From a methanogenic archaeon ISO4-H5 (lineage in GTDB: Archaea; Thermoplasmatota; Thermoplasmata; Methanomassiliicoccales; Methanomethylophilaceae), in the NCBI GenBank assembly GCA_001560915.1, contig CP014214.1:1736001-1800000 (forward strand): a stretch of DNA of 64,000 nt. The letters are read 5' to 3'. Of the stretch, positions 1 to 12,619 are shown in pieces. Under the pieces are notes generated by a model that was not told where the DNA came from, did no database searches, and saw nothing but the letters and a program-made list of their open reading frames with translations. The stretch's first letter is position 1, and each line of letters starts with the position of its first letter. A program made the translations under genes and the position numbers.

Positions 1-37
1 GCTATGTTATCACCGTATCGTAATGGACATGCGACAT

Positions 38-65
38 AATAATAGAATCGGAATAATAGAATCGG
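38..65. repeat. Tandem 14-bp direct repeat
   Basis: Two adjacent identical copies of aataatagaatcgg, at 38-51 and 52-65, lie just past the 23S rRNA on its transcript. The function is unknown and it could be simple slippage. Confidence 0.7.
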
Positions 66-145
66 AACGGGCAAAGGCGAATCGAAATAACACGGGCCCT
101 TTTCCTCCCAGACCCAACCGATGACAAAAAAGAAGATGAGTTTCT

Positions 146-158
146 CATACGTAACCTG
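146..158 (-). other. Pre-23S processing stem, 3' strand
   Basis: Perfect 13-nt complement of 3107-3119. With the outer pairing of 120-127 to 3125-3132 it brackets the whole 23S rRNA. The flanking 3-nt bulge (159-161, AAA in RNA) and helix (162-164) fit the bulge-helix-bulge that archaeal tRNA-splicing endonuclease cuts. Confidence 0.75.
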
Positions 159-159
159 T

Positions 160-3102
<2,943 letters not shown>

Positions 3103-3106
3103 CGTC

Positions 3107-3119
3107 CAGGTTACGTATG
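3107..3119 (-). other. Pre-23S processing stem, 5' strand
   Basis: Partner of 146-158. In the RNA it is followed by the short helix GAC (3106-3104) and a 3-nt bulge GUG (3103-3101) before mature helix 1 starts. Together they give two 3-nt bulges on opposite strands around a short helix. Confidence 0.75.
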
Positions 3120-3269
3120 ATCGGTTGTCATCAGCCTTTTAATCCGCCCTCATCTTCCATAGCGGAGGCCTCGACCTCTTCCCCGGTAGAAATTCTCTTT
3201 TCTCCGAGTGCATGTTTTAGAGGCTGGATTGTTACGTCCAGCATCTGCGAAGTCCCTCTATATCTGGGT

Positions 3270-3279
3270 TATATTTATA
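3270..3279 (-). promoter_or_regulatory. TATA box of 23S rRNA
   Basis: The minus strand reads GGTATAAATATAACC, a strong archaeal TATA box. It predicts a start near 3249 and a leader of about 145 nt before mature 23S. This supports separate transcription of 23S. Confidence 0.65.
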
Positions 3280-3479
3280 CCTTAGGTTAGAGGGAAATCA
3301 TGCCTGATTTTACAGACATCGAATCACTTGCTCACAGCGGGATTCGACTTTTCTCCCCATCATTGATTACTATATAACACTTGAGGTCTGGATACACGAT
3401 GCTGGCTAATCCTCCGGCACCGCCTTATAAAGCACCTCTGCAGGCATACTGAAAATACCCGGAAAGCAGGGTCCCCTTA

Positions 3480-4471
3480 TCAGAGATCGACGGCCTTTCC
3501 GTCGGACCCGAGGATCTTCGTGAATCCGTCCCGGCGGAGCTGCTCCTTCGCCCACTCCACCGTCCTTCCGAGTCCGTTCTCCGAGACCTCGTTCACATCC
3601 TTCGGACTGCCCGCATACTCGGCCATCGCCCACCCGAAGCCTCCGTAGAATCCGCCGTATCCACCTAGACCGGAAATACTGCGGGAAGTGGAGGAAAGAA
3701 GAAGTGCGGAGCGGATCTGCTGCAGCCTGCGGTGAGATATCTCGCCCATGTCTTTCATCGGGGTTCCGTCCACCACTTCGCGTGCGGATGCCGAACAGCA
3801 GGCACACCCGCGACCGAGTGCATCATAGAAGGCACGTGCGATCTCCTCCGGAGTATGTTCGGGACCGATGGGTTCCACGCCTGTGAAGAGCGGGATCTCC
3901 GCGGTCTTCAGATTCTCCTGGGTCCTGAAACGGTCCAGAGGTTCCATCATATTGACGATACCCTCGCCAAGACGTATGGCGTGATAGGCGCCGTCGACCC
4001 CTGCCTCCTTCAGACGTGCCGCCTCCCCGAAGGATAGGTCGCCCGTGTTGGTGAAGATCTTCACGGAAGGAGGGAGTAAGGACCTGGCCAGTTCCACCCT
4101 TTCCAGGAAGAGCCTGAAATCGAAATCGGCTATGGACATTAGGGATACCGCGGATACTGCTCCGTCAGCGAGAACACGCCGAAGATAGGTGGATAGTTCG
4201 CTGGCACTCATCTCATACTGTTCCATCAGACGGGATGAAGCACGGAATACGCAGAACTCACAGTCCGCATAGCAGGGTCCGGTGATGATACCGATCTGAA
4301 CAGCGATCCTGCCGACCCCTCCGGATACATCGAGGGCAAAATCGGAAGCGGCACGGATGACGCGATCCGCCTCAGGAGAATCCTCAGGGAAAGAAAGCAT
4401 CCGGATGCAATCCTCGATAGGGATATCCCTGCGATTGATTGAATCGGAGATGATCGAATCAAGTGTGCGCA
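3480..4471 (-). CDS. Biotin-synthase-like radical SAM protein
   Basis: A 330-residue radical SAM enzyme with the cluster motif CYADCEFC near residue 70, giving CxxxCxxC. Further motifs are FTNTGDL, GAYHAIRLGEG and GVEPIGPEHT, typical of the BioB/HmdB-like group (COG2516-type). The substrate is unknown, and no hmd or bio gene is nearby. The start ATG at 4471 follows AAGGGG, and a longer reading frame upstream would run into 16S rRNA. It has its own TATA box at 4598-4605. The gene lies between the 16S and 23S genes on the same strand, which is unusual. A paralogue with the same motifs lies at 58843-59850. The C-terminus is Gly-rich with an extra CACC cluster that the paralogue lacks. Family placement is good; function is open. 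Confidence 0.85.
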
Positions 4472-4597
4472 TAGTATCCCCTTTGAAAGGAATGTGAAAA
4501 AATGGAGAAGGGCGTTCGATGCTACGTTTAGTGCGTGATAAGCTGCCAAGGAACTGAAGGGAAAACAACTTACGTGTTTTCCTTGCAATTATTTCGC

Positions 4598-4605
4598 TTT
4601 TATAT
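4598..4605 (-). promoter_or_regulatory. TATA box of radical SAM gene
   Basis: The minus strand reads CATATAAAAGCG directly after the 16S trailer hairpin. The predicted start is near 4576, giving a leader of about 105 nt. It suggests independent expression of the gene wedged between the rRNAs. Confidence 0.5.
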
Positions 4606-4610
4606 GTGTG

Positions 4611-4633
4611 AGGGTGGGCTCGAGGCCCACCCT
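4611..4633 (-). terminator. Hairpin after 16S rRNA 3' end
   Basis: A 9-bp perfect GC-rich stem (4611-4619 with 4625-4633) and a 5-nt loop begin only a few bases past the anti-Shine-Dalgarno end of 16S. It probably ends or processes the 16S transcript. There is no T-run, so this is inferred from position and stability. Confidence 0.5.
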
Positions 4634-4636
4634 GCG

Positions 4637-6102
<1,466 letters not shown>

Positions 6103-6355
6103 TCAAATCTTATTGACTGTGATATGTCTTCAAGATGTAATGAAACTTTGAAACTGGCAGTTTACCACGTTTCACCTTATGTCCCGTGACGGCACACTCT
6201 GTTCGAATGTCCGTATTTCACGAGACATTCGTAGCATCGAACGTCAGAGCACAAGAGTTCACGTTGTCCGGTTGGTCACCGGCGGGGATCTTGGCTCTCC
6301 ATATTCGCCATGCACCTGTTGGCGCATCGCGGCTTGACTGACTATATCCAAGTCC

Positions 6356-6363
6356 TATATATA
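6356..6363 (-). promoter_or_regulatory. TATA box of 16S rRNA
   Basis: The minus strand reads CTATATATAG, the strongest TATA match upstream of 16S. The predicted transcript start is near 6330-6335. Confidence 0.6.
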
Positions 6364-6455
6364 GTTATGCGACTCGGGAAAAACAAGGGCCAGCACCGCG
6401 CATACCCTGCGCGATTCATCCCCCTATAATCATATTATACATGGTGAAAAAGGGT

Positions 6456-6471
6456 CCGGCCCGAAGGCCGG
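6456..6471 (-). terminator. fpo operon terminator
   Basis: On the minus strand, CCGGCC-UUCG-GGCCGG forms a 6-bp stem with a UUCG loop, followed by ACCCTTTTT. It lies 23 bp after the fpoN stop and is the likely end of the 12-gene transcript. Confidence 0.6.
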
Positions 6472-6494
6472 TAAATGGTTTGTTGATCCTAACT

Positions 6495-8021
6495 TCAGGC
6501 GAACAGCACTGCAGCTGCGTCAGCGCAGGGGCCGAGGATGAGGTCGGGGTAGACTCCGAGCACGACAACGAAGACGACGCAGACGACGATGGCGACGAGG
6601 AAGGTCTTGGGGACCTTGATCTTGGCATCGCAGCCCTTGTTGGGCCTCTCGATGTACATGGCCTTGATGACCCTGACGTAGTAGTACAGGGAGATGGCGG
6701 AGTTCAGGATGGCAACGAATGCCAGCCAGACCCATCCGGATACGGCTCCGGCTCCACCGTCGTAGATGGCTCCGGAGAAGAGGACGAACTTGGAGGTGAA
6801 TCCTGCGAGAGGAGGCACTCCTGCAAGAGAGAACAGGAAGACCATCATGGCGAATGCCAGGAAGGGTGCCCTCTTTGCGAGTCCGTTGTAGTCAGTGATC
6901 TTCTCGCCGACTCCGGCACAGATGAGTGCTCCGACGATGAGGAAGGCTCCTCCCTTCATGAACACGTGGGTGAACATGTGGAAGAGACCTCCGGTCACGG
7001 CGTACTGGCTCATGACTGCCATTGCGATCAGGATGTAACCAGCCTGTGCGATGGAGGAGTATGCAAGCATCCTCTTGATGTTGTTCTGGGCGATGGCGAC
7101 AACGTTTCCGATGGTCATCGAAATCGCTGCGATGATCGCGAAGAGGTACTGCATGGGCTCGATGGAGACGGTGGCCTGTGCAGCGACGAACATCACGAGG
7201 AAGATCTTGAAGAACACGACGAGACCCATCTTCTTGGAACCGGTGGCGAGGAAGGTGGAGACAGGGGTGGCTGCTCCCTCGTAGACATCGGGTGCCCACA
7301 TGTGGAAGGGAGCTGCTGCGATCTTGAATCCGTATCCTGCGACCATGGTGATGATTCCGATGACGAAGGCCCAGGTGTATCCGCTGGCTGCCAGAGCGGG
7401 TCCGAGAGCGGCAAGCTTGAGGGTGCCGAGGGATCCGTAGATCATAGAGATACCGTAGATCGTGAGTGCGGTGGACAGTCCTCCGATGATGACATACTTG
7501 ACTCCGGCCTCTGCGGCGCGGGGGTCCTTCCTCTTCAGGGTCACGAGTGCATAGGAGCTGATACTGACTGCCTCGACACCGACGAAGATACCGATGAGGT
7601 CGGTGGCGCAAGCCACGAACATCATGCCGGTGGTGGCGATGAGGAGGAGAGCGTTGTAGGCTCCGAAGTGCAGCTTGGTGACTTCCCTGCTGGATCCGGA
7701 TACGAACACTGTGATGAGTGCGACGATCTGGAAGAGCAGGATCATGAGTCCGCTGAACTTGTTGTACACGAACAGTCCGAAGAATGCGTCCCCGGCCTGA
7801 CCGAACTCGTTGAAGCCGGCAAGTCCGTTGTCGGCGGTGAGCATGATCAGGTTGAGGATCATGGAGATCAGTATGATGACGCAGGAGACTGCGGTAGATA
7901 CTGAGGTCTTCTTGGAAGCCATGTACACTGCGGGCGAGATGAGTGCGCCGATGATCATGATGAGCATGGGCACGATTGCGGTGTAGTGCTGGAAGATATC
8001 GGTAATGAAGGTTGCGTCCAT
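6495..8021 (-). CDS. Fpo complex subunit N (NuoN-like)
   Basis: A 508-residue, very hydrophobic protein with about 14 membrane helices, of the NuoN/MrpD antiporter-like family. The N-terminal half contains conserved polar helices (GVEAVSISSYAL) and the middle has FKIAAAPFHMWAPDVYEGA, the usual NuoN/M/L signature. It is one of three proton-translocating antiporter-like subunits of the membrane arm. It is the last gene of the operon and overlaps fpoM by 1 nt (TGATG). The length is typical. The call is firm; the electron donor of the complex is not known from sequence. Confidence 0.95.
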   Translation of the reverse strand: MDATFITDIFQHYTAIVPMLIMIIGALISPAVYMASKKTSVSTAVSCVIILISMILNLIMLTADNGLAGFNEFGQAGDAFFGLFVYNKFSGLMILLFQIVALITVFVSGSSREVTKLHFGAYNALLLIATTGMMFVACATDLIGIFVGVEAVSISSYALVTLKRKDPRAAEAGVKYVIIGGLSTALTIYGISMIYGSLGTLKLAALGPALAASGYTWAFVIGIITMVAGYGFKIAAAPFHMWAPDVYEGAATPVSTFLATGSKKMGLVVFFKIFLVMFVAAQATVSIEPMQYLFAIIAAISMTIGNVVAIAQNNIKRMLAYSSIAQAGYILIAMAVMSQYAVTGGLFHMFTHVFMKGGAFLIVGALICAGVGEKITDYNGLAKRAPFLAFAMMVFLFSLAGVPPLAGFTSKFVLFSGAIYDGGAGAVSGWVWLAFVAILNSAISLYYYVRVIKAMYIERPNKGCDAKIKVPKTFLVAIVVCVVFVVVLGVYPDLILGPCADAAAVLFA

Positions 8022-9544
8022 CAGATCAGACCTCCTGCGTATCCGGAGATGTAGCTGATAGCGAGATCAGGCCAGAATCCGTAGATAGCGATGGCGAATG
8101 CCAGGACTGCAAGGACGACTGCCTCGACCTTGTCGACATCGTGCATGTGCACGACATCGATCTTGGTGGTGAGCCTGCCGAACAGGGTCCTCTGCATTGC
8201 CCACAGGTAGTAACCTGCGGTCAGGAGCAGGGAGAGCAGACAGAACACCAGGAGGTAGATCATGTCCTTTGCGAGGGTCCAGTCGTAGAACGCGCAGATG
8301 ATTCCGAACTCTCCCCAGAATCCGATGAGTCCGGGAAGTCCGAGAGATGCCATGAAACAGAACATCATGAATGCTGCGTAAACGGGCACCTTGGAGGCGA
8401 TTCCTCCCATGAGGGGGATCTCCCTGGTTCCGAAGTTGTGGCCTGCGGTACCGCAGACAAGGAACAGCATTCCGGAGATGAGTCCGTGAGCGAACATCTG
8501 GAAGATTGCAAACTCGATTCCCATCTTGACGAGGTTGGCGTCGCCGGCGGCGGCACCTCCCATGGCTGCACCCATGGCGACCATGACGAGACCCATGTGG
8601 CTGATGGAGGAGTATGCGACCATTTTCTTGAGATCCCTCTGGGCGATACAGGCGTATGCGCCGTAGATCATGGAGACCAGACCGATGGCGATGACGATGT
8701 ACTGCCAGCTGCCGAGTGCGCCGGGGAGAGCCTCGATGCAGACCCTGATGATACCGTAGGAACCCATCTTAAGCATGACACCGGCCAGAAGGACGGATCC
8801 TGCGGTAGGCGCCTCGACGTGTGCGTCGGGAAGCCAGGTATGGAAGGGAACTGCGGGCATCTTGACAGCGAATCCGAAGAACAGCATTGCGAACACGAGG
8901 ATCTGGAACACGGAGTCGGCTCCGGCCATCCACTGCTTCACGAATGCGAAGCTGAAGTCGACGGTGGCGCTTCCTGCGAGGTGTGCAGACTCGAAGACCA
9001 TGCAGAAGATTCCGATCAGCATGATCAGCGATGCTACGTGGGTGTAGATGAAGAACTTGATGGCAGAGTAGTGCCTCCTGGGACCTCCGTACCAAGAGAT
9101 AAGGAAGTACATAGGAATCAGGCTGACCTCCCACATGATGTAGAAGAGGAAGTAGTCTGCAGAGAGGTAAACTCCCATCAGTCCGACCTCGATGGCCAGG
9201 AGCAGTGCGTAGAAGTAGTTGGGCCTGTCGCTCTCCTTGTAGGAGAAGGCGATGACCAGCACCTCGAGCATTGCGGTGAGGAAGACCATCAGGAGGCTGA
9301 GTCCGTCGACGGTCAGGATGATGGACATCTTGAGTCCGGCGGCGTTAATCCAGCCATAGTTCACATCGAACTTGGAGAGGTCGTTGACATTGGTAATCAT
9401 CAGTATAAGCGAAAGCAGAAGGGTCGCTACGGTGAACACAAGTGCCACTGCGCAGGAGTACTTCTGCCTCGATCCGCCCATGAAGAGAGTAATGATGGCT
9501 CCGATCAGGGGCACCAGGATAAGTGCGGGTAATACGAATTCCAT
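8021..9544 (-). CDS. Fpo complex subunit M (NuoM-like)
   Basis: A 507-residue polytopic membrane protein of the NuoM antiporter-like family. Conserved elements include MWEVSLIPMYFLI (with the key glutamate of the family), FAVKMPAVPFHTWLPDAHVE and the YSSISHMG helix. It forms one proton channel of the membrane arm. It sits between fpoL and fpoN with 1-nt overlaps on both sides, so the three antiporter subunits are translationally coupled. Size and motifs match the family. Confidence 0.95.
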   Translation of the reverse strand: MEFVLPALILVPLIGAIITLFMGGSRQKYSCAVALVFTVATLLLSLILMITNVNDLSKFDVNYGWINAAGLKMSIILTVDGLSLLMVFLTAMLEVLVIAFSYKESDRPNYFYALLLAIEVGLMGVYLSADYFLFYIMWEVSLIPMYFLISWYGGPRRHYSAIKFFIYTHVASLIMLIGIFCMVFESAHLAGSATVDFSFAFVKQWMAGADSVFQILVFAMLFFGFAVKMPAVPFHTWLPDAHVEAPTAGSVLLAGVMLKMGSYGIIRVCIEALPGALGSWQYIVIAIGLVSMIYGAYACIAQRDLKKMVAYSSISHMGLVMVAMGAAMGGAAAGDANLVKMGIEFAIFQMFAHGLISGMLFLVCGTAGHNFGTREIPLMGGIASKVPVYAAFMMFCFMASLGLPGLIGFWGEFGIICAFYDWTLAKDMIYLLVFCLLSLLLTAGYYLWAMQRTLFGRLTTKIDVVHMHDVDKVEAVVLAVLAFAIAIYGFWPDLAISYISGYAGGLI

Positions 9545-11700
9545 CAGAACAGACCTCCGAACTGACCGAAGAGAACCAGGACGACGATGAACAGGAACAC
9601 GATTCCGCCGACGACGACGGATGCGTAGGTGTGCAGGTTACCGTCCTGAGCCTTGCTCATAAGGTCACCTCCGCCGACAACGGCACTGGAGAGTCCGTTG
9701 ACGGTTCCGTCGATGACCTGCCTGTCGAAGAACTCAACGCCCTTGGCAACATCGTATCCGAGCTTCCAGGAGATCTGGTTGTACAGCTCGGGGAAGTAGT
9801 ACCTGTTGGAGATGGTCCTGTAGAGAGCGGACTTGCCGTTCTTGTTGAACCTTCCGGGGTTGATGCTCTTCTTTGCGTACATAAGGTATGCGAGTGCGAT
9901 GGCCACCAGTACGAGTACGATGGTCACGTAGGTCTTCCAGGTCTTGAAGAGCTCGATGACAGGGTCGAGAGAGATCTCGAAGACCTTGCCTGCTCCTCCG
10001 ACGAGGAAGTAGCTGATGGCATCACCGTTGGCGGCTGCACCGACCTGGGAGAAGGTGAAGACGTGCTCCCATCCGAAGACCACGATGAATCCTGCCGCGA
10101 AGGCGAAGATTGAAAGGATCATGAGGGGAACGGTCATGGTTGCAGGAGACTCGCCGTGGCAGTGGTGTCCCCTGTACTCGCCCTTGAAGGTCATGAACCA
10201 CAGCCTGAACATGTAGAATGCGGTCATGAAGGCGGTAACGATTCCGAGGAACCAAAGCAGTGCGAAGATGAGTCCGGTGTTGTTGATGTTGCCATCGAAG
10301 AGTTCGAACACGACATCGAGGACGAGATCCTTGGAGAAGAATCCGGCGAAGAAGGGGAATCCGGCGATGGAGAGACATCCGATCAGCATGGTGATGGAGG
10401 TCTTGGGCATCTTGGAGTGGAGTCCGCCCATGAGGCGCATATCCTCGGTACCGTTGGCGTGGATGACGGATCCGGAACACAGGAAGAGCAGTGCCTTGAA
10501 GAAGGCGTGGTTCACCATGTGGAGACATCCTGCGGAGTAACCGAGTGCACCAGCTGTGAACTCTGCGATATTCTCGATGACGATGTGTCCTCCCTCAACA
10601 GAAATGGCGGATGCCATGAGGTATCCTCCTGCTCCGAGAGACAGGAACATGTAACCGAGCTGGGACAGGGTCGAGTAAGCCAGGACTTTCTTGATGTTCA
10701 TGTTGTTCATTGCCATGGTGGCCGCGAAGAACGCAGTGACTCCTCCGATGACTGCGACGACGAGCATCACATTGGGGTCGAGGAGGAACAGGGGGTAGGC
10801 CCTTGCGACAAGGTACACTCCCGCCTTGACCATGGTTGCGGCGTGGATAAGTGCGGACACAGTGGTAGGTCCGGCCATTGCGTCGGGAAGCCAGTCGAGC
10901 AGGGGGAACTGGGCGGACTTGCCGATGACTCCACCGAAGACGAGGAGCGAGGCAAGGGTCATGAGACCGGGGTTCGCGGAGTAGGCTGCTGCGAGGTTGT
11001 CGACGTTGAATACGTAGGTGTACTCGAGGTGACCGTTCATTGCGAAGAACAGGATGAACAGTCCTCCCATGAGACATACATCTCCCATCCTGGTGACGAG
11101 GAATGCCTTCTTTGCTGCGGATGCGGCGTTGTCGGCCTTGTCGTCTCCCTCAGGGTGGTTGAAGCTCCAGAATCCGATAAGGAGGTAGGAGCAGAGACCC
11201 ATGATCTCCCAGAAGATGAACATCTCAAGAAGGGTGCTGGAGACTGCGAGTCCGAGCATTCCGGTAAGGAAGAGAGCGACTTCTGCGAAGTACCTCCTCT
11301 GCCTCTTGAGCTGGTATTCGTCCTCATATCCTCCCATGTATCCAAGGGAGTAGGTGAAGATCATCGTGGAGATGAAGGATGCGAAGAGCATCATCAGGCA
11401 TGCAAGGATATCGATGTAGAATCCGAAGGTAAGGGTGAAGTTACCGACGGTGAACCAGTCGATGTGCTCCTCGTATGCGTCAGGGTAGTAGTTGCCGGCT
11501 CCGATGAAACCGGTGTACTCGAGGGTAACCAGAAGCGAGAGGATGAACGAGGCCGCGGTACCGAGGATAACGAGGTATCCTCCGTAGTGGGTCTTCTTAC
11601 CCATCTTGCTTCCGAGGAATCCGACGATGGTGAAGCAGAGCACGGGGATGAGGGGGATGAGCCAGGAATACTGCATAATCATGGTAGCCATGTTTACCAC
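9544..11700 (-). CDS. Fpo complex subunit L (NuoL-like)
   Basis: A 718-residue membrane protein, the largest antiporter-like subunit. It carries IFWEIMGLCSYLLIGFW, AQFPLLDWLPDAMAGPT and YSTLSQLGYM, all NuoL signatures. The C-terminal part has the long lateral (piston) helix region and a final membrane anchor. It pumps protons at the far end of the membrane arm. It overlaps fpoK by 7 nt. The length suits NuoL/FpoL, somewhat longer than bacterial NuoL. Confidence 0.95.
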   Translation of the reverse strand: MVNMATMIMQYSWLIPLIPVLCFTIVGFLGSKMGKKTHYGGYLVILGTAASFILSLLVTLEYTGFIGAGNYYPDAYEEHIDWFTVGNFTLTFGFYIDILACLMMLFASFISTMIFTYSLGYMGGYEDEYQLKRQRRYFAEVALFLTGMLGLAVSSTLLEMFIFWEIMGLCSYLLIGFWSFNHPEGDDKADNAASAAKKAFLVTRMGDVCLMGGLFILFFAMNGHLEYTYVFNVDNLAAAYSANPGLMTLASLLVFGGVIGKSAQFPLLDWLPDAMAGPTTVSALIHAATMVKAGVYLVARAYPLFLLDPNVMLVVAVIGGVTAFFAATMAMNNMNIKKVLAYSTLSQLGYMFLSLGAGGYLMASAISVEGGHIVIENIAEFTAGALGYSAGCLHMVNHAFFKALLFLCSGSVIHANGTEDMRLMGGLHSKMPKTSITMLIGCLSIAGFPFFAGFFSKDLVLDVVFELFDGNINNTGLIFALLWFLGIVTAFMTAFYMFRLWFMTFKGEYRGHHCHGESPATMTVPLMILSIFAFAAGFIVVFGWEHVFTFSQVGAAANGDAISYFLVGGAGKVFEISLDPVIELFKTWKTYVTIVLVLVAIALAYLMYAKKSINPGRFNKNGKSALYRTISNRYYFPELYNQISWKLGYDVAKGVEFFDRQVIDGTVNGLSSAVVGGGDLMSKAQDGNLHTYASVVVGGIVFLFIVVLVLFGQFGGLF

Positions 11701-11996
11701 CTCATGGACGTGAGATCGTCGGCGTTCGTGGACTTTCTGACCTTGTATGCGTTGAGCAGGATAGCGATACCGACCGCTACCTCGGCTGCTGCCACGGAGA
11801 TGGTCATGATTACCATGACCTGACCGTAGACGTCTCCGGTGAATGCGGAGAACGCGACAAAGTTGATGTTGGCTGCATTGAGCATGAGCTCAGTGCACAT
11901 CAGGACAATCAGGGTGTTGGGCTTTGCCATAACACCGTATGCTCCGATGGCGAAGAGGATTGCTGCGAAGGTGAGGTAATACTCAATCGGTATCAT
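11694..11996 (-). CDS. Fpo complex subunit K (NuoK-like)
   Basis: A 100-residue protein with three membrane helices and the NuoK pattern (a glutamate in the second helix, LMCTELMLNAANINFVAF). It is part of the coupling region between the quinone-site module and the antiporter subunits. It overlaps fpoJ2 by 14 nt and fpoL by 7 nt. It ends in TAA, one of few non-TGA stops here. The family identification is solid. Confidence 0.94.
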   Translation of the reverse strand: MIPIEYYLTFAAILFAIGAYGVMAKPNTLIVLMCTELMLNAANINFVAFSAFTGDVYGQVMVIMTISVAAAEVAVGIAILLNAYKVRKSTNADDLTSMRW

Positions 11997-12297
11997 CGTT
12001 CTCTACCTCCTCTCTTGCGACACAGATTCCTCCGACCATGGCACCGAACATGAGCAGTGCCAGCACGATCAGGAGAGGTCCGTATGCCTCAAATACGCCA
12101 TAGTTGAGCGAGTTAGTTTTCAGGGTTCCGTCGTCGTTGGTGTTGGACTCGGCGTTCATTCCATCGGTTCCGTTGTAGGGGATGGAAGTAGGTTCGTCGT
12201 TCATGTTATCCCAGGAAGTTGCATAGATGCAAGCTCCGAGAGCTACGAGCAGAACGACTGCGACACCGATACCGGCTCCGGCTCTTTTACTCATCAT
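11983..12297 (-). CDS. Fpo complex subunit J, second half (FpoJ2)
   Basis: A 104-residue protein with two membrane helices (residues about 8-29 and 70-92) joined by a polar Asn/Asp-rich loop. Its place between fpoJ1 and fpoK matches the C-terminal half of NuoJ, which is split in methanogen fpo operons. The start is one of two adjacent ATGs (12297 or 12294) overlapping the end of fpoJ1 in ATGATGAGTAA. The loop is poorly conserved, so the call rests mainly on context and topology. Confidence 0.85.
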   Translation of the reverse strand: MMSKRAGAGIGVAVVLLVALGACIYATSWDNMNDEPTSIPYNGTDGMNAESNTNDDGTLKTNSLNYGVFEAYGPLLIVLALLMFGAMVGGICVAREEVENDDTD

Positions 12298-12619
12298 CGA
12301 AATCTTCCTCCTGGATGTACCTGCGGGTAAGCATAATGCTGAACGCGAACAGGATGGTGATTGCACCGACGTAGACGAGCAGCTGTATCACACCTATGAA
12401 CTCTGCTTCAAGGAAGAAGTAGGTCACGGCGACGGTTACGAACACGAGTGCAAGATAGAACGCACTGTGGACGGGCAGCCTGTCGTAGATAACGTAGATG
12501 GCGGCGGTGATGCTGATTGCGGCAAGGATAACGAATGCCACAAGATCTCCGTTGCACCAAAGGTAGTTCACGAAGTCGCAGAATCCATTCCAAATGTCTT
12601 CAAGAATTGCCATCAGCAC
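12287..12619 (-). CDS. Fpo complex subunit J, first half (FpoJ1)
   Basis: A 110-residue protein with three membrane helices. It contains the NuoJ pi-bulge helix motif (EAEFIGVIQLLVYVGAITILF). NuoJ is split in two in this operon; this is the N-terminal half. It overlaps fpoI by 7 nt upstream and fpoJ2 by 8-11 nt downstream. It ends in TAA. Role: coupling subunit of the membrane arm. Confidence 0.92.
   Translation of the reverse strand: MLMAILEDIWNGFCDFVNYLWCNGDLVAFVILAAISITAAIYVIYDRLPVHSAFYLALVFVTVAVTYFFLEAEFIGVIQLLVYVGAITILFAFSIMLTRRYIQEEDFDDE

Larger units (their letters stand above)
1..159. other. 23S rRNA 3' flank
   Basis: Sequence beyond the mature 3' end of the minus-strand 23S rRNA. 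It contains the 3' half of the rRNA processing stem (120-127 and 146-158) and a tandem 14-bp duplication at 38-51 and 52-65. No 5S rRNA, tRNA or coding gene is visible here. Confidence 0.6.
3103..3479. other. Spacer between radical SAM gene and 23S rRNA
   Basis: A 377-bp stretch without a gene. It holds the 23S TATA box (3270-3279), a weaker TATA-like site near 3373-3380, a small hairpin at 3221-3241 and the 5' half of the 23S processing stem. A tRNA T-loop-like string near 3345-3356 does not fold into a tRNA. Confidence 0.6.
6103..6494. other. 16S leader, promoter and fpo terminator region
   Basis: A 392-bp gap without a protein gene. From 6103 to about 6330 it is the 16S leader, with a 7-bp hairpin near 6213-6238. 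The 16S TATA box is at 6356-6363, and the fpo operon terminator hairpin is at 6456-6471. No tRNA is visible. Confidence 0.6.

Noticed and set aside
3335-3365. String resembling a tRNA T-loop (gtcgaatcccgc on the minus strand) in the 16S-23S spacer
   Set aside because: The 5' half of the T-stem does not pair, and no acceptor or anticodon arm can be built.
6441-7904. Long acidic open frame antisense to fpoN, and similar ones antisense to fpoM, fpoL, purH (40625-42466), serA (46863-48947) and the beta-CASP gene (38480-39655)
   Set aside because: They mirror real, well-conserved genes on the other strand, have skewed low-complexity composition and no promoter or ribosome site. High GC at third positions removes stops in the opposite frame.
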